A stretch of DNA of 64,000 nucleotides from Argentina anserina (GCF_933775445.1 NC_065878.1:5912001-5976000), one strand, 5' to 3'; positions 48,501 through 60,674 are shown, numbered from the stretch's first letter. Translations and numbers: made by a program. Notes: a model not told the origin generated them from the letters alone.

Positions 48501-51096
48501 TTCAACGAATCCACATGCTCCAGACTTTTCAGAGCCTGACCACGTAGCATGGAGGGTGACAGCTTAGTTGGTGATCTATCACTCATAGTAAGTAACTTGG
48601 GGTCAGACGATTTCTCCTTTGGAGAGGTGATCTTATCCAGATGCTCAAAAATTCTGGAAGCTGCTTTGCTGGACTGAGACGAAACAGTTGAAAAAAATGC
48701 CCGAGGAACTGCATTGTCCCCATTTTCTGATAATGTGTTTCCCGAAGTATGATTGGGTTCACCCAACAAAAGTGGCTTCTTTGTGGAAGATGACAGGTTT
48801 TGACAAGCCTCTTTAATCATTGGTGAGCTTAAGCCTCTAGATGACAGAAGATTAGGTTTTGGACGAATTCTTCGGATAGGACCAATAGATCCAATGTCAT
48901 TGTCTAAAACTGAGAACCTTCGCTTTAACGCCTGTAAACATAGTAAAAAAAATTCTAGTGAGATGAATCATAAAGTGAAGTAGTGTTTCAAAATCTAGAG
49001 ATTTTATACCCCTTGTTTAGATCCAGAAGGTTGACTCTGCTCCCAAACAGACCGAGATGATGAGGATGGTGCACAGTAAGAATCAACTGTAGACCCAAAA
49101 CCCTAAAATATGCAGGACATATAAGAGCCTGAATCCCAATTAATATTAAAGCTAACAAACTTATGTATTAAACTAACCTTCAGTGTATTATGGGTCTGAA
49201 TTCGAGTGTATGGCGTACGAGCCATACTGTGTATTGCAGATCTGCCACGAGACCTAGGCGTTGCAAAACCAGTTTCTGGTGTTGCCCCATTGCTAGGAAA
49301 TCTAGGAACAACCGACATACACGATGATATGGACGGAAATGCCACACTTCTTGAATTATGTGGATCATCATAGGCTGCTTGACTGCGATGACCTAACATT
49401 AGGGGAGATATTTTTGAAGGCCTACTGCCCATGTAAGCTTTTGCCAGCTCAACAGGTGAAGCTAAATTTTCGTCAAGGACCTGAAAGACATTATTTACCG
49501 CAACGTAAAATAGGATGCCAGGTGCAACACTAATGAATAATAGTAAACTGAAATAAGGGTATCATACAGTTGTACTGACAACAGAGGTTGAAACAAGGTT
49601 ACTATTGGCACTTTTATCTTGCAATGGTGTTTTAGCAAAGTCCTCCTTTCGGCCATGAGATACCAATGGCAGTGAAGGTATAGCTTCAGATATTTTCTCT
49701 AAATTCTCAATAGATATATCATCAGTTCTTGAGTACAAGAGCTCTTTCAATCGGTTGATTTCAGGTCTGCAGAGAATTAACATACATGAAACTCAACACC
49801 ATGAAAATCACATAAACAAAAAATAGCATTATTGAGTGCAGACTGGCCCATAGAGAAAATCAAGATATAGTAAGTAGAAACAAGAAAAGAAAGCAGGATG
49901 CTTACACAAACGACAAATAAAAAGGAGTGTTGCTTGACAGATAGAGCTTTACCCGTATAGGACAAGATTTTATGGAATCTAGGATTTCAATGCAGCCAAT
50001 TATGATCGATTGAAAATAATGAGGACTCAAGTAAAGAATCAAAATTATCAAGCAAGTAACACAATAAGACCAACTACCTTCACTCAGCCTTAGATAAAAC
50101 CTACAGGTCTTTAACTCACATTCATCAAAGAGTTCCTTTCCTTTTTTTTCTCCCCCTAAAAAGGTTCACAGACCATCATGTAATCTAGTAACCCTCCTTT
50201 TTTAATTCTCTCTATGACAATTCCATCTGTTGTTTTCAAAGAAACTACACATACAGCTTAAAATGCCCAAAGAGAACAGCATACTCTACATGATTTTGTA
50301 ATCGAAGGCTGCATTACAAGAAACAAAACAAACTAATTAGTATATACAACTTGCCTGGTAAAGGTTTTCTGCTCCAACATTTGCTCAACCAAGGTAAAGC
50401 CATCTCCAGCAGCGGCAGTTCTTGCACCACTAGTTTGCTCAATGGCACCTTTTAGTGCTCCAGAAGGATCCTTACAGACAATTTGCAAATAAAGTCATTA
50501 TAAATTACGAAAAGGAGTCGATAACTAAATGCTGCATTAAAATTGTTCATTCACTTTCATCAAAATTCAACATGCCTTTTGAAGCCCTCCGAAATTCAGA
50601 AAGCAAAATAGCAATAAATGTATAGACTTACCATGGAAACTTGCTCCTTGTCCATAATCCTCGCTTCATGATTCACCTCTGCTTCTAAAAGTAACAGCAG
50701 ATTAGATTAAACCAAAAAACCTTGCTTTTCATCATTAAATTTACAATTAAACACTGTGTCTCTCTAATTAAGAATTCCAATTTATTCATTCAAACTTCAA
50801 ATTCATACGAAACAACTGCAGGCAACATTGGACGAACCTGAGGAAGAAGGCGGCGGCGGCGGAGTGAGGCGTTTGTGGAAGACGGTGGAGAAGAGGCGGT
50901 GGGCGCTGTAGGCGAGAAGCTTCTGAGCCGGATCGACGAGCTTGGAGATCCAGCCGCCGCCGTTGGACAGGGGGCGATCATACGGCGTCGTTCGGGTGGT
51001 CCTCTGAAATGGCGTCTTACGTAGCTTGCCGCCGGCACCTAGGGCGTCGTAGGGCTGCTTCTGCTTCTGCGTCTCTTCCCGCGCTGCCGTAGCCAT
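45586..51096 (-). CDS. NUP1: FG-repeat nucleoporin, plant NUP1/NUP136 type
   Basis: A nuclear-basket nucleoporin of the plant nuclear pore complex, involved in nucleocytoplasmic transport, mRNA export and nuclear shape. Exons (minus): 50838-51096, 50632-50684, 50355-50470, 49568-49766, 49178-49480, 49010-49102, 48251-48931, 47715-47899 and 45586-47629, total 3933 nt, 1310 aa, all in frame. The N-terminus (GGKLRKTPFQRTTRTTPYDR, WISKLVDPAQKLLAYSAHRL) carries the conserved amphipathic-like motif of this family. The middle is disordered with PRSRGRSAIHSMARTPYTRI and LKRRFSVLDND. The last exon is Ser/Thr-rich with many FG, FGTP, FGAS and FNFAG units and ends NRRIVKINRSKNRKK, the basic tail typical of plant NUP1. 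The third intron is GC-AG. It is longer than Arabidopsis NUP136 (about 1040 aa), largely through the FG region. A Mutator-like element lies 240 bp upstream. Confidence 0.92.
46475..46735 (-). repeat. Triplicated 84-bp (28-aa) FG unit in the nucleoporin
   Basis: Three consecutive near-identical units encode (S/G)AP(I/V)QPGSSASS, then (S/L)VF(N/K)FAGNT. Each carries one phenylalanine-containing FAGN motif. DNA copies remain highly similar, so the expansion looks recent relative to the rest of the FG domain. It lies in the last exon and keeps frame. Confidence 0.8.
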
Positions 51097-51335
51097 GAGA
51101 GAGAGAGAGAGAGCCTTCTGTGTTGGAGTTTAGGGTTTTCAATATTTCAGAGAAAAAGAGGCGGGTCTCAGCCAATTAGGGTTTTTAATTTCAGGAAGAG
51201 AGAGACGCACAAATGAAGACCCCCGACCCATAAAAATAAATAAAAAACCCCATTTCTTCGTACTATACCTGAATTTAGTTTCCACGCGTCCGCCTCTGGA
51301 TATTTTGGCCTCAACCACGAAGTTAAAACCAGTTT

Positions 51336-52656
51336 GAGAAAATGACACAAATAGTATCTAACATTTTAGTCTAAACTTTAGTATCTCACCTTTATAAAAC
51401 TTCAAAACAGTGTCTCAAGTTCTTATTTGGATTAAAGATCGGTATATGAAACTAACAATTCCGTCTAAAAAGTCAGTAGGTGAAGGATACTTTCGTCTTT
51501 TCATTTTTTTCCAAGACTGCTTCTCTATTCCCATTAAAACCCAGCAGATCTGAGTTCTCTCTCCCGATCCTGTGCAGCAGGAAAAAAATTCTCTCTCTCT
51601 TCTCTCAATTAGACTGTACTCATTGTAGATTCATTAGAGAAACCTCAAAAACTGAAATTTATCACAACCCCACTTCCCAATCCTTCATTTCTTCACTCAG
51701 ATCATACCCCCAAAACCAAAATTATGGGGTTCTACAGGCAATGCGAGTTTTGGGGTGAGAACGAATGGTACTTCACAGTCCAAGCTCAATACAGAATCCA
51801 ATGTTATATCGAGCATTCCGAGTTTTGTCCGACGTGGTCAGATGGTTGCTAGAAATTGAGATTGGTTAAAAAGTCTGCCCACAAAAGAAAAAAAAGCTTT
51901 ATCTAATTCTCTCTAACTGTGGGCATCGATCAATACAAGAGATAATGAGATATACCTCTGATCTTGAGTGTTTTTTAGGTTTCATAATCAATGATTGAAC
52001 CAAATATATATCAATGAAAGCTCCATTGCTATTAACTACCCACAACACCGGAGTTCAAAGCAAGAAAACCAAAGGTCAAAAACATCAAGCGCGCATACCA
52101 CCAGAAATTGAGCATCACAATCACACATCCAAACATCGGAGATTGAACAGAGCTTGAACTCAAATAAGATGATGATGCCGAGTTTGAGGACAATGATGAC
52201 GATGAATCGTGGGTACGGGATTGTAAGGGTGATGGTCGTCAAGTTCGTGCTCGCCGCCGGCGGAGCTCTACTACTATTGGTCTATTGCTTGGGTTGCCCG
52301 ACTTGAATCACCTCGAAACAAAAGCCTGCTCGATTAGCTATGAAACAATCACTAAATCATTTTAGTCCCCGTTCATAGCCAAAACTAGACCCCATTTCAG
52401 TGAAGACGAAGAAGAAGATGAGATTCCAATATCACAAAATTACTTTAATTAATTTTTTCTGAATTATTTTGTGATCAATGGGTGGGTAGATAGGTCATTT
52501 TATCTAAACTGTCAGCTTAGTTAACGGAACTAATGGTTGCATATACAAATCTTGTGTTGGGGTGTAAATTTGAGATACCGTTATGATATTTGTAAAAGTT
52601 GAGATACCAAAATTTAGAATATGGAAAATGTGAGAGATTGTTTATCTCATTTTGCT
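51336..52656. mobile_element. Mutator-like element with long TIRs and 9-bp TSD
   Basis: The 1321-bp element is flanked by perfect 9-bp duplications AACCAGTTT (51327-51335 and 52657-52665), the Mutator superfamily signature. Its ends are diverged terminal inverted repeats of about 150 bp: the left end starts GAGAAAATGACACAAATAGT, the right end (reverse complement) AGCAAAATGAGATAAACAAT, with TAGTATCTCA / TGGTATCTCAA boxes further in. No transposase is present. The centre contains exon-like, higher-GC sequence (51680-52420) that could be captured host DNA (Pack-MULE), but no gene was recognised. Confidence 0.8.
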
Positions 52657-52919
52657 AACCAGTTTATTTGTTTTTTTTAATCTCTATTATTATAAAACCA
52701 AAACTAAAAATTTTACTAAATTAGACCACTAAATCTAGGACTCACACATAAATAGAAGGATAATTATGTAAAAATATAAATATTTTACCAATGTGTTTTA
52801 CAAAAATTATTCTTAGTGAAAACATAAAATGATTCTTTTTTATTAATACACTTTAAATAAAATGTCAAATTATAAAAAAATATCATCTCCTAACTTATAT
52901 TAGAAAAATGTAACTACTT

Positions 52920-54275
52920 ATGAATTAATTATAAAAATGTCATCACATTTAAGTGGAAATTAGAAAAAGTTTAACAAAATTAAAAACAAATCACTTTAAA
53001 ATATTTTTTTGACTATTTTACCCTTTCTTACTCTTTTTCTTATTTCTTTTTTTTTTCTAATTTCGGGCATAATTTTTCCGTCCGGCGATAGATTTTGACG
53101 AAATTAATACTCTTAGAAAGATCTCACTCCCCTTTCATTTGATATACTACTCACTCCGAATTGACCAACCGTACAAGGCGCAACAACCATCGCAAAGGGT
53201 TGCCGCCATCGATGGCAATGCTCCAAGCAATTCCGACGAAACCGAAGTTCAAGGTTCCCTAATTCTAACTATTCTCTTCATTCTAAGTATACTTATACCA
53301 ATCTCATTTGAATTTTAACAAAATTTCTCAAATTTCAACATTTCCTCTCGGCATGTCACACATATTGTCACAACCACTGTCACAGACACTGTCACACTAT
53401 CTCTTACACTAACTGTCACAACCGCTATCACACACACTGTCACAGAAAACTGTCACACTCACTGTCACACCCACTGTCACATTCGATGTTACACCCACTG
53501 TCACAACTACTATCACACTACCTTCACACCCGATGTCACTCTACCTATCACACTTACTGTCACACCCACAGACTATTGTCACACCCACTGTCACACTACT
53601 TATCACACATATCATCACATTGTTTTACATAACTGTTGTGAGGAGAAGAAGAAGAAAAATAAACTATTATGGGCACCCAGGAACTGCTCTGGGCACCCCT
53701 TAATCATCTTCTTCCTTAAACTCATATCTGAGTTTCTTTTTCCGGCTAGCTGCATCTGCAACAACACCAGCCTTCTTTTCGTCGCCGCCGCAGCCAAATC
53801 TTCACCCCCAAGTCCAGTACGTCAAGTCAGGCATGGTCCTCGTCATCGGCACCGCTCCACCGCCGCCTTTGTTTTGCCTCAAAACTCAAGGAGCTTCTCG
53901 CGTCCGGTGACCTCACCGACATTGTCGGTGTCTTAGCCTCAAAGAGAATCTAGGACCAAGCCTGTAACCTCATGATCTCTCTCTCTATTCTCGACGAGCA
54001 CCCTAGAATCGACCTTCCCATCAATGACGCCAACGAGGTCAACCCCAATCTCGATTTAGTCAAAGGCTGCGGGTCGGAGACGAAGCTGGTGTTACGACTT
54101 CTGTCAACAAAAATGGCAGTGGCATTCTTTGTAATTTTGGTAAAAAATAGGGGCAACGCTATAAGTAATTTAAGAAAATGATTTTTTTTTTCTAATTTTT
54201 AAATCTTAGTTGACTTTTTTCTAATTTCAAATGTCAAAAGTGATTTTTTTATAAGAAGCCCTAAATAAAATTTTG
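52920..54275. mobile_element. Foldback element with TGTCACA minisatellite, copy 1
   Basis: AT-rich ends are rough inverted repeats (left: AAATTAGAAAAAGTTTAACA; right reverse complement: AAATTAGAAAAAAGTCAACT). Inside are a leader (53090-53270), a TGTCACA-based minisatellite (53350-53620) and a GC-rich coding-like block (53700-54130) with GDLTDIVGVLASKRI and LSILDEHPRIDLPINDANEV in one plus frame broken by a stop. A close relative lies at 55285-56680. Ends and target duplication are not exactly defined. A Mutator-like origin is likely but unproven. Confidence 0.5.
53350..53620. repeat. TGTCACA(C/A) minisatellite, array 1
   Basis: About 270 bp of irregular repeats of roughly 10-16 bp built on CTGTCACACC, with variants ATGTCAC and CTATCACAC. 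The same array type recurs at 55665-55975, inside a related element. Confidence 0.8.
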
Positions 54276-55284
54276 TAAACCCGTGTGATCAAAACACATG
54301 CATCCCACGGGTACGAGACTAATGAAGTTAAAACGAGTTGAGTTATTTTTTTTTCAATTACATAAAAAAAAAGTTACAAACAAGAACCTCTAATGCAACT
54401 TTAGAGAAGAAGCATTAGAAGAAATAGTTTTAGCTATATCAAAGCATCAAAAGGAATAAATTGTTTTTGGTACAGTTAATAATATATATTAGTACAGTAT
54501 TCTTTCCGTTGTCAAAGCAAATAGGGTTGTTAATGTAACACTTTTGGCTAACTAGTACACGTTAGAATAAATGCATTACTTATTTTAATGTGAGGTTTAG
54601 GCTTTGTGTACTCCCTTGTATTCTATAATTTCATTAATCAAGACCTAAAGCAGCCGCACAAGCCCTTATCCAAAAAAACAAAGTTCAATTTGCTACAAAA
54701 TTTGACCACACTATTTCAAAAATAATTTAAAATTTGGTTAGTTTTCTGCTAACTTTTATCTCTAGTAGAATAGTCAAAAAGTACTCAAATTAAGCTTTAA
54801 TTAGCAAGAATGCCTAGCTATATTTAACTAATGAATATAAATTAATTAATTTGACTACCTTTCTTAACATTCAAATTATAATTAAATTTTAGTCTATGTA
54901 TTTGCTAGAGCAAAACTCAATAATTAGCTAGCTAGCTATAGTTCAAATTAGCTAAATTTAGCTACTAAAATAGCTTTTATTGTTAGATCGAGATGCCTTG
55001 AGGAGGAAAATCAGACTTCCAACTATTAACGTCTTGGTGAACATGGTGAGCTAGAACACTATCAGAAAATTTTGCTTTTTTCCTTATGCGTCTGAACTCA
55101 ATGTCGTAAAAAGAAGTGGCCAAGAATTTGATGTGTTTAATATTCGTACGAATTCTCCAAAGGATAACTCCACAATTATTATTGGTAGCATCAAATTAAA
55201 TTTTTTTGAATCAGCTTCAAACGAGATATCCAAATGACCATGGATTGAAGTGCGACAAGATGAGCACCAAGAGTAAAACTGTCA
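54276..55284. other. AT-rich spacer between the twin foldback elements
   Basis: About 1 kb of AT-rich DNA with no recognised coding or repeat signature. The 54630-54690 part (AAGACCTAAAGC, GCCGCACAAGCCC) does not match anything I know. Confidence 0.4.
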
Positions 55285-56680
55285 TCTCAATTGACTAGAA
55301 ATTAAAAAATAATCAACCAGTTTGGAATAAAATTAGAAAATAGTTACTTTAATTATATTTTCTTCATCGTCTTCTTCTTTTTCTTCTCTCTTATTCTAAT
55401 TCCAACAATGGATTTGAGCTTGGTTGATACCGTTAACAAGATCTCTCTTCCCTCTTTCATTTGATACCATCCGAACCGACCACCATGCAAGGTGCAACAA
55501 CACTCGCAAGGGGCTGCCATCGTCCGTGGTGGTGGTCCAAGCAATTTCAGTGAAACTGAAGCTTAAGGCTCCCTAATTTTTGTTATGCTCTTCATTATGA
55601 GCATACTCATATCAATATCTTTTGAATTTTAACATAATTTTGTTTATTTAGACATTTCATGTCGGCATGTCACACCCGTTGTCGCTGTCACACCCGTTGT
55701 CGCTGTCACACCCGTTGTCGCTGTCACACTACCTATCACACTAACTGTCACACCCCATGTCATCCTTGTCACACTACCTATCACACCCCATGTTAAACTA
55801 CATGTCACACCCGTTGTCACACCCCATCATAGTTCCTGTCACAACTTCTGTTACATTACCTATCACACTGGCTATCACAACTCATGTTACAACTTCTGTC
55901 ACACTACCTATCACACTCGTTATCACACTACCTGTCACAACTCCTGTCACACTACGTATTACACACCCGTTGTCAGACCCAAGAAGAAGAAGAAGAAGAA
56001 ATTGCTACGGGCACCTACAAACTGTTCTAGGCATCCCTCATCACCATTGTCTTCGATTTAGGCATTTCTGACGAGCCCTGCTTCAACATCAGCCCTTGTC
56101 CCACCGTCAACGTCCTCTCTTCATCGACATCATCATTATCATCCGTGGTCACCCAACAAATTGGTCGATGTTGCAGATGTTCTTGTGTACGGTGATGACC
56201 ATGGAAAAGATGACGACGTCGACCATGGCAGAAGATGGAACAGCAAATCCCGGAATTATGCGGCGGAGGGAGGCAACAACGTTAATGATGGAGGTGCTGG
56301 TGAAGCTAACCTCGAAGAGAACATAGCTAAGGGAGGAGAAAAGGGTGGTTGAGCTACCGGCGATAGGGAGTTCGGAAGAGCTCAACCTGATTCATATCAG
56401 GTCGGAGATTGGGGTTCTAGAGAGCTCATCCCCCTTTTCATCCTGGCCTCGGTTGCATCGTTTGTGTCTGCATCGCGGTGTTGTTGTGATTTGCAATCGT
56501 CGCATCCCTTTTTTTTTTAATTTCAAATTTTTAGACAATGGCACATGCTGTAAATATCTTCAAAATTATGGGAAACACTTTTAAAGATGACTTTTTTATA
56601 ATTTTCAAATTTTACTTAACTTTTTTCTAATTACATGTGTCAAATGTGACTTTTTTTTTAAGAAGCCCTAAATAATTAAG
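55285..56680. mobile_element. Foldback element with TGTCACA minisatellite, copy 2
   Basis: Related to copy 1 across the leader (both have a CAAGGxGCAACAAC...CGCAAxGGG segment and CCAAGCAATTxC), the minisatellite and the right end (AAGAAGCCCTAAATAA in both). The GC-rich cargo differs: 56040-56500 holds an open plus frame with VADVLVYGDDHGKDDDVDHG and GGAGEANLEENIAKGG, unlike copy 1. Function of the cargo is unknown. Ends are approximate. Confidence 0.5.
55665..55975. repeat. TGTCACA(C/A) minisatellite, array 2
   Basis: About 310 bp. It starts with a regular 18-bp run (CACCCGTTGTCGCTGTCA repeated three times) and continues as irregular CTATCACA/CTGTCACA words. It is open in one frame for 104 codons only because of its repetitive composition. 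Confidence 0.8.
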
Positions 56681-56897
56681 AAATTATTTTTTGACATTTT
56701 AACTATATTTTAATTAAAATAGTTATTGGCTCTCACTCCTCTTATTTAATTATATGTGACGTGATAGTATATTTAACAAAATAAAAAAAATGAAGCGATG
56801 ACATTGCAAATTCATCTACCTCTTATGTCAAATAACTTAAAGGCAAGAATGATTAATCAAATAGAGAAATGGATATAATGAGGTTGTATATATATAT

Positions 56898-56938
<41 letters not shown>

Positions 56939-57129
56939 TACATATAGATGATTTCTTTATCCATTTAAGTAGAGACCATTCCTAATTTGAATCCTTAAAA
57001 TTAAAAAATGTATTGTATTAACTAATTAAAGTTAAAATTAATTATATTAATCATATAAATTAAAATTAATTATATTAATCATATAAATTAAAATAAATTG
57101 TATTAATCATCAAAATTAAAGTTAATTAT
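56681..57129. repeat. AT-rich region with (TA)n and about 31-bp tandem repeats
   Basis: A (TA)n microsatellite runs 56886-56942 with a few GA interruptions. From 57000 to 57145 an AT-rich unit of about 31 bp (AATTAATTATATTAATCATA core) repeats about four times with variation. No gene is seen. Confidence 0.75.
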
Positions 57130-57719
57130 ATTAATCAACAAATTTTAAATTAATTTGAGTAATCTTCTAATTCCCATTGGTTCGGGAATGTGGGTTCGAA
57201 TCCTTGTAGACAGCCACACTGAAGAAGTTTAGGTGTGTTGCATATACTAAAAGCACCACAGGAAGCAAAAACATCACCTTTTTTTATTGGATCCATCCAT
57301 GGCAAATTCCACTGCAGGGAGCTCTTCTCCAAGACAAAGAACTTCATTTGACCAGTGATTTCTATTATGAACCTAATAAAGGTATTATGATAGGCAAAAG
57401 CATTAGCGACATAACTAAGATAGCTTCCATTATCATTTGAAACAAATGAGTAAACTGTAGCATCATACTTCACTTCTATTTTTGGAACATGGCTGAATGA
57501 TTTCCCAGTCCACGGTTGAGGGGCTGTTTAAGGTCAAGTTTCCATTTCTAAGGAGCACAAATGATGAGGAACTTGGATCAGTAATTTGCTCTGTTTCTAT
57601 TTGCCGCCCACACAACTGTTTGGTTTGGTAGATTTTTGTACCAGATGCCTATGTAATAGTGTTGAGAGTTACCTGGTGTGAAGAAACCAAGTTCAAAAAT
57701 GCCACCAGGAGAGGAGATA
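57130..57719 (-). pseudogene. G-type lectin S-receptor-like kinase fragment
   Basis: Minus strand. From 57719 the B-lectin domain reads SPGGIFELGFFTPGNSQHYY, IGIWYKNLPNQTVVWAANRN, then a stop, then (other frame) ITDPSSSSFVLLRNGNLTL. It jumps to the S-locus glycoprotein domain (57473-57150): GQMKFFVLEKSSLQWNLPWM, GDVFASCGAFSICNTPKLLQ, CGCLQGFEPTFPNQWELEDY. The stretch that normally joins these (roughly 120 residues) is missing, and nothing of the PAN, transmembrane or kinase domains follows. The 5' end is cut at 57719 by a gypsy LTR. Family membership is clear; it is not functional. Confidence 0.85.
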
Positions 57720-58516
57720 TGTAGACACAAGTAATTTAATGAAATAAATCATTTTCATTAAATGATTAAATCGATTAAGAACCCGACAAAATTGTACACG
57801 CGGCCTAAAAATCAACAAAGTCAGTACGGACCCGAATAAAATTCGCGTCAGCACATAAACGGATGATCGTAATCAAAGCTACGTGATTCCGACTTTAATT
57901 AGAAATTAAATGTCATTGATTATCGAAATGATAATCGGGCATTTGATTAAATTAATAATTTTTTTACGGTTATAATTAAATCAATTATTTGAATCTTGAT
58001 TATTTAAATTAATCATAAAATACATATTGATTTAATTATACAACTAAAGAAATATTATTATTTTAGTGTCATTAAAATATTCTATAAAATAGAATATTCT
58101 TGACAATATAAATACCCCTTTCAACATAAAGAGATGGGGAATTTTTTACATTGGAGAAGAAGAGAGCAATATCACTTTCGAGAAATCCCGAAGTCTCCTA
58201 AATCCACGAAGAATCATCAACCTACCAAATCGCTCGTTCTTCGTCAAACCAAACTCAAGTCCACGAAGAATCATCAAGCTACCAAATTGCTCGTTCTTCA
58301 TCAAATCCAAATCAAAACTCAAGTCCACGAAGAATCATCAAGCTACCAAATCGCTCAAATTCTCAAGATCAAGTGCATGTCACCTTTGAGCCAAATCACA
58401 TACGGAGATAGAATCAGAGGAGTTCACAAAGATTGTACGCGCTTGATTATCAATAAATTACATTTTATTTGTACACGTGTCTGCACTCTTGTTTGTTTTC
58501 AGATTCTCGTTCTACA
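57720..58516 (+). repeat. 5' LTR of the Tat-like element
   Basis: It begins TGTAGACACAAG and ends GTTCTACA, giving a 6-bp terminal inversion TGTAGA..TCTACA, 797 bp. TATA-like ACAATATAAATACCCC is at about 58105. Right after it comes AATTGGCACGCCCAGTGAGA, where the primer site is expected. A 60-bp unit (CACGAAGAATCATCAA..CTACCAAAT) is repeated about three times at 58200-58350. Confidence 0.75.
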
Positions 58517-58590
58517 AATTGGCACGCCCAGTGAGACATTTTTGGCCTCTCATCTTCTTCTTCGAAGAAATCTTCAAATCCGTTTGTGCG

Positions 58591-59966
58591 ATGGCTTCCA
58601 AGAAAAACCAAACCGTCCTAACGAATAAATCCAAGTCCACAACCGCGAGGTCAAGCGGAGAGCCCGAGCCAGTCAAGAAGTCCAAACAAACATCCTCCAA
58701 ATCAAAGAGTGAACCGATTGCCCTTGTCACCCGGAGCGTGGCTAGAGCTCAACCCACGACATTTATGGCACTTGCTAGTAAGCCTCGTCAACCAGTCATC
58801 ACCTTGGAGAGCTTGGGAGCAATAAAGCACGCCTCGCAAAGTGGGAAGAAGCAAGTGTCAAAGGAGAAGGAGCCAAATGAGCAATCTCTTCTACCCGTTC
58901 ATGGTGATGGCCCTATCCTGGAAGACGTTTTCTCTGATGATGAATCAAGCACGACATCATACCATGGAAGTCCCAAAGAAGATGGCGACAACTTCCATTC
59001 TATGGCGTATGAGTCCTCTTCTGACAATGTGCAGGTCTTGGTGACGGGGACATCCACAATTGAGGAGCAACTCTCCAATCTGTTGGAGATGGTTGAAAAG
59101 CTCACCCGAACGGTTGAAGAAAAGGACGTGCAAATCACTGAGCTTTATAGCAACTTAGGAGATCACGATGATGAGAACTCCACCAAGGGGTCACCTGACA
59201 AGAGAAAAGTAAACGAAAAGGGAGAAACGTCCAAGAACAATGACGAATCGCTTGGTTCCTTATCACTCCAGCAATTGCAGGACATCATCACTAACTCAAT
59301 TCGGGCTCAATATGGAGATCCTTCTCGTGACTCCCTCACTTACTCCAAACTTTACACGAAGAGGATCGACAAATTAAGGATGCCGCTGAGGTATCAGCCA
59401 CCAAATTTCCAACAATTTGAAGGTAAAGGGAACCAAAGCAACACGTCGCCCACTTTGTGGAGACTTGCAGTAATGCCGGGACAAAAGGCGATCACCTTAT
59501 CAAACAGTTTGTTCGCTCGTTGAAGGGTAATGCCTTCGAGTGGTATACAGACTTAGAGCTGGAGTATGTTGACAGTTGGGACCAAATGGAGCGCGAGTTC
59601 CTTAATCGATTCTATAGTACAAGGCGGACGATGAGCATGATGGAGCTAACTAACACGAAGCAATGGAAGGATGAACCCGCGATCGGCTACATCAATAGAT
59701 GGCGCTCACTTAGCCTTCATTGCAAGGACCGACTGTCAGAGGTGTCAGCCGTTGAAATGTGCATCCAATGCATGCACTTTGATTTGCTATACATCTTGCA
59801 AGGAATCAAGCCTTGTTCTTTCGAAGAATTGGTTACTCGAGCCCACAACATGGAGCTAAGCTTGGCAAGTCATAAGGGAAAGAATGAAACCCTGGTCGAC
59901 CAGCGAAAGGACAAAGTCTTCAGAAGCAGATTTGACAAGGTTGTGAAGAAGCCTTCCAAAGAATAA
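58591..59966 (+). pseudogene. Gypsy (Tat) gag, one frameshift
   Basis: The start MASKKNQTVLTNKSK leads a charged, disordered N-terminal half and a coiled-coil-like NLLEMVEKLTRTVEEKDVQI. Near 59430 one base appears lost (GNQ where the frame would run into PKQHVAH). The second frame continues HFVETCSNAGTKGDHLIKQF, LKGNAFEWYTDLELEYVDSW and REFLNRFYSTRRTMSMMEL, the Retrotrans_gag domain. Downstream (about 60190) DPKY*KYHRLVSHPIEKC shows the Tat C-terminal Cys/His motif with its first Cys replaced by a stop. Confidence 0.85.
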
Positions 59967-60674
59967 ATGGTCATCAATACTGCACCGGTTAAGATCTCTA
60001 CGCGGGATAAGAAAGAGTTCAATAAGGTGGAACCTCCTCAAACCTACGATAAGAGTAAACGCACGTTGAATGAGATGGGAGCGAAAGACGTACCCGTTCC
60101 CAGTCTCTGATGTGGCGGGCATGTTAGAGGATCTGCTCGAAAACAAGATAATAGAGCTTTCGGAGTGCAAACGTCCAGAAAAAATGCATCGAGTCAACGA
60201 TCCGAAGTATTGAAAATACCATCGCCTCGTTAGTCACCCTATAGAGAAGTGCTTTGTTCTCAAGGATTTGATAATGAACCTCGCCAAGCAAGGGAAGATT
60301 GAATGTCCTGCTTCCACACCTATCCTCCAAGTTGCCTCTAATGCCGATGATGAAAGATGGATATTGGTCACCCGAAGAAGAACTCGCAAATGTATGATGT
60401 CAAATTCACCAATTGCCTGACCAAGTCAGAAGAAATCACCTCCACGATGAGAGGAGAATGGACGAGGACGTTTTGAGACGAAACAACCGAATGTCACTTC
60501 AATTGCCACAAGTTGTGAAGTTAGCTCCGAAGGAGATGAAAAGTTTGAAGCAAGAGAAATATGTGCAAGTCAAGTGTTAAGGAAAAATGAGGTGTTGAAA
60601 CAATTAGAGAGTCTACCTTTCCAACTTAGCCCCTCTGACTTGATGCAATTGCAAAATCAACGAGATGCGCACTT

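Noticed and set aside
55757..56071. 104-codon protein rich in VTTSVTLPIT
   Set aside because: It is a translation of the TGTCACA minisatellite and lacks any domain.
58134..58628. 164-codon frame starting MGNFLHWRRREQ
   Set aside because: It lies in the R/U5 part of the Tat-like LTR and is created by the CACGAAGAATCATCAA repeats.
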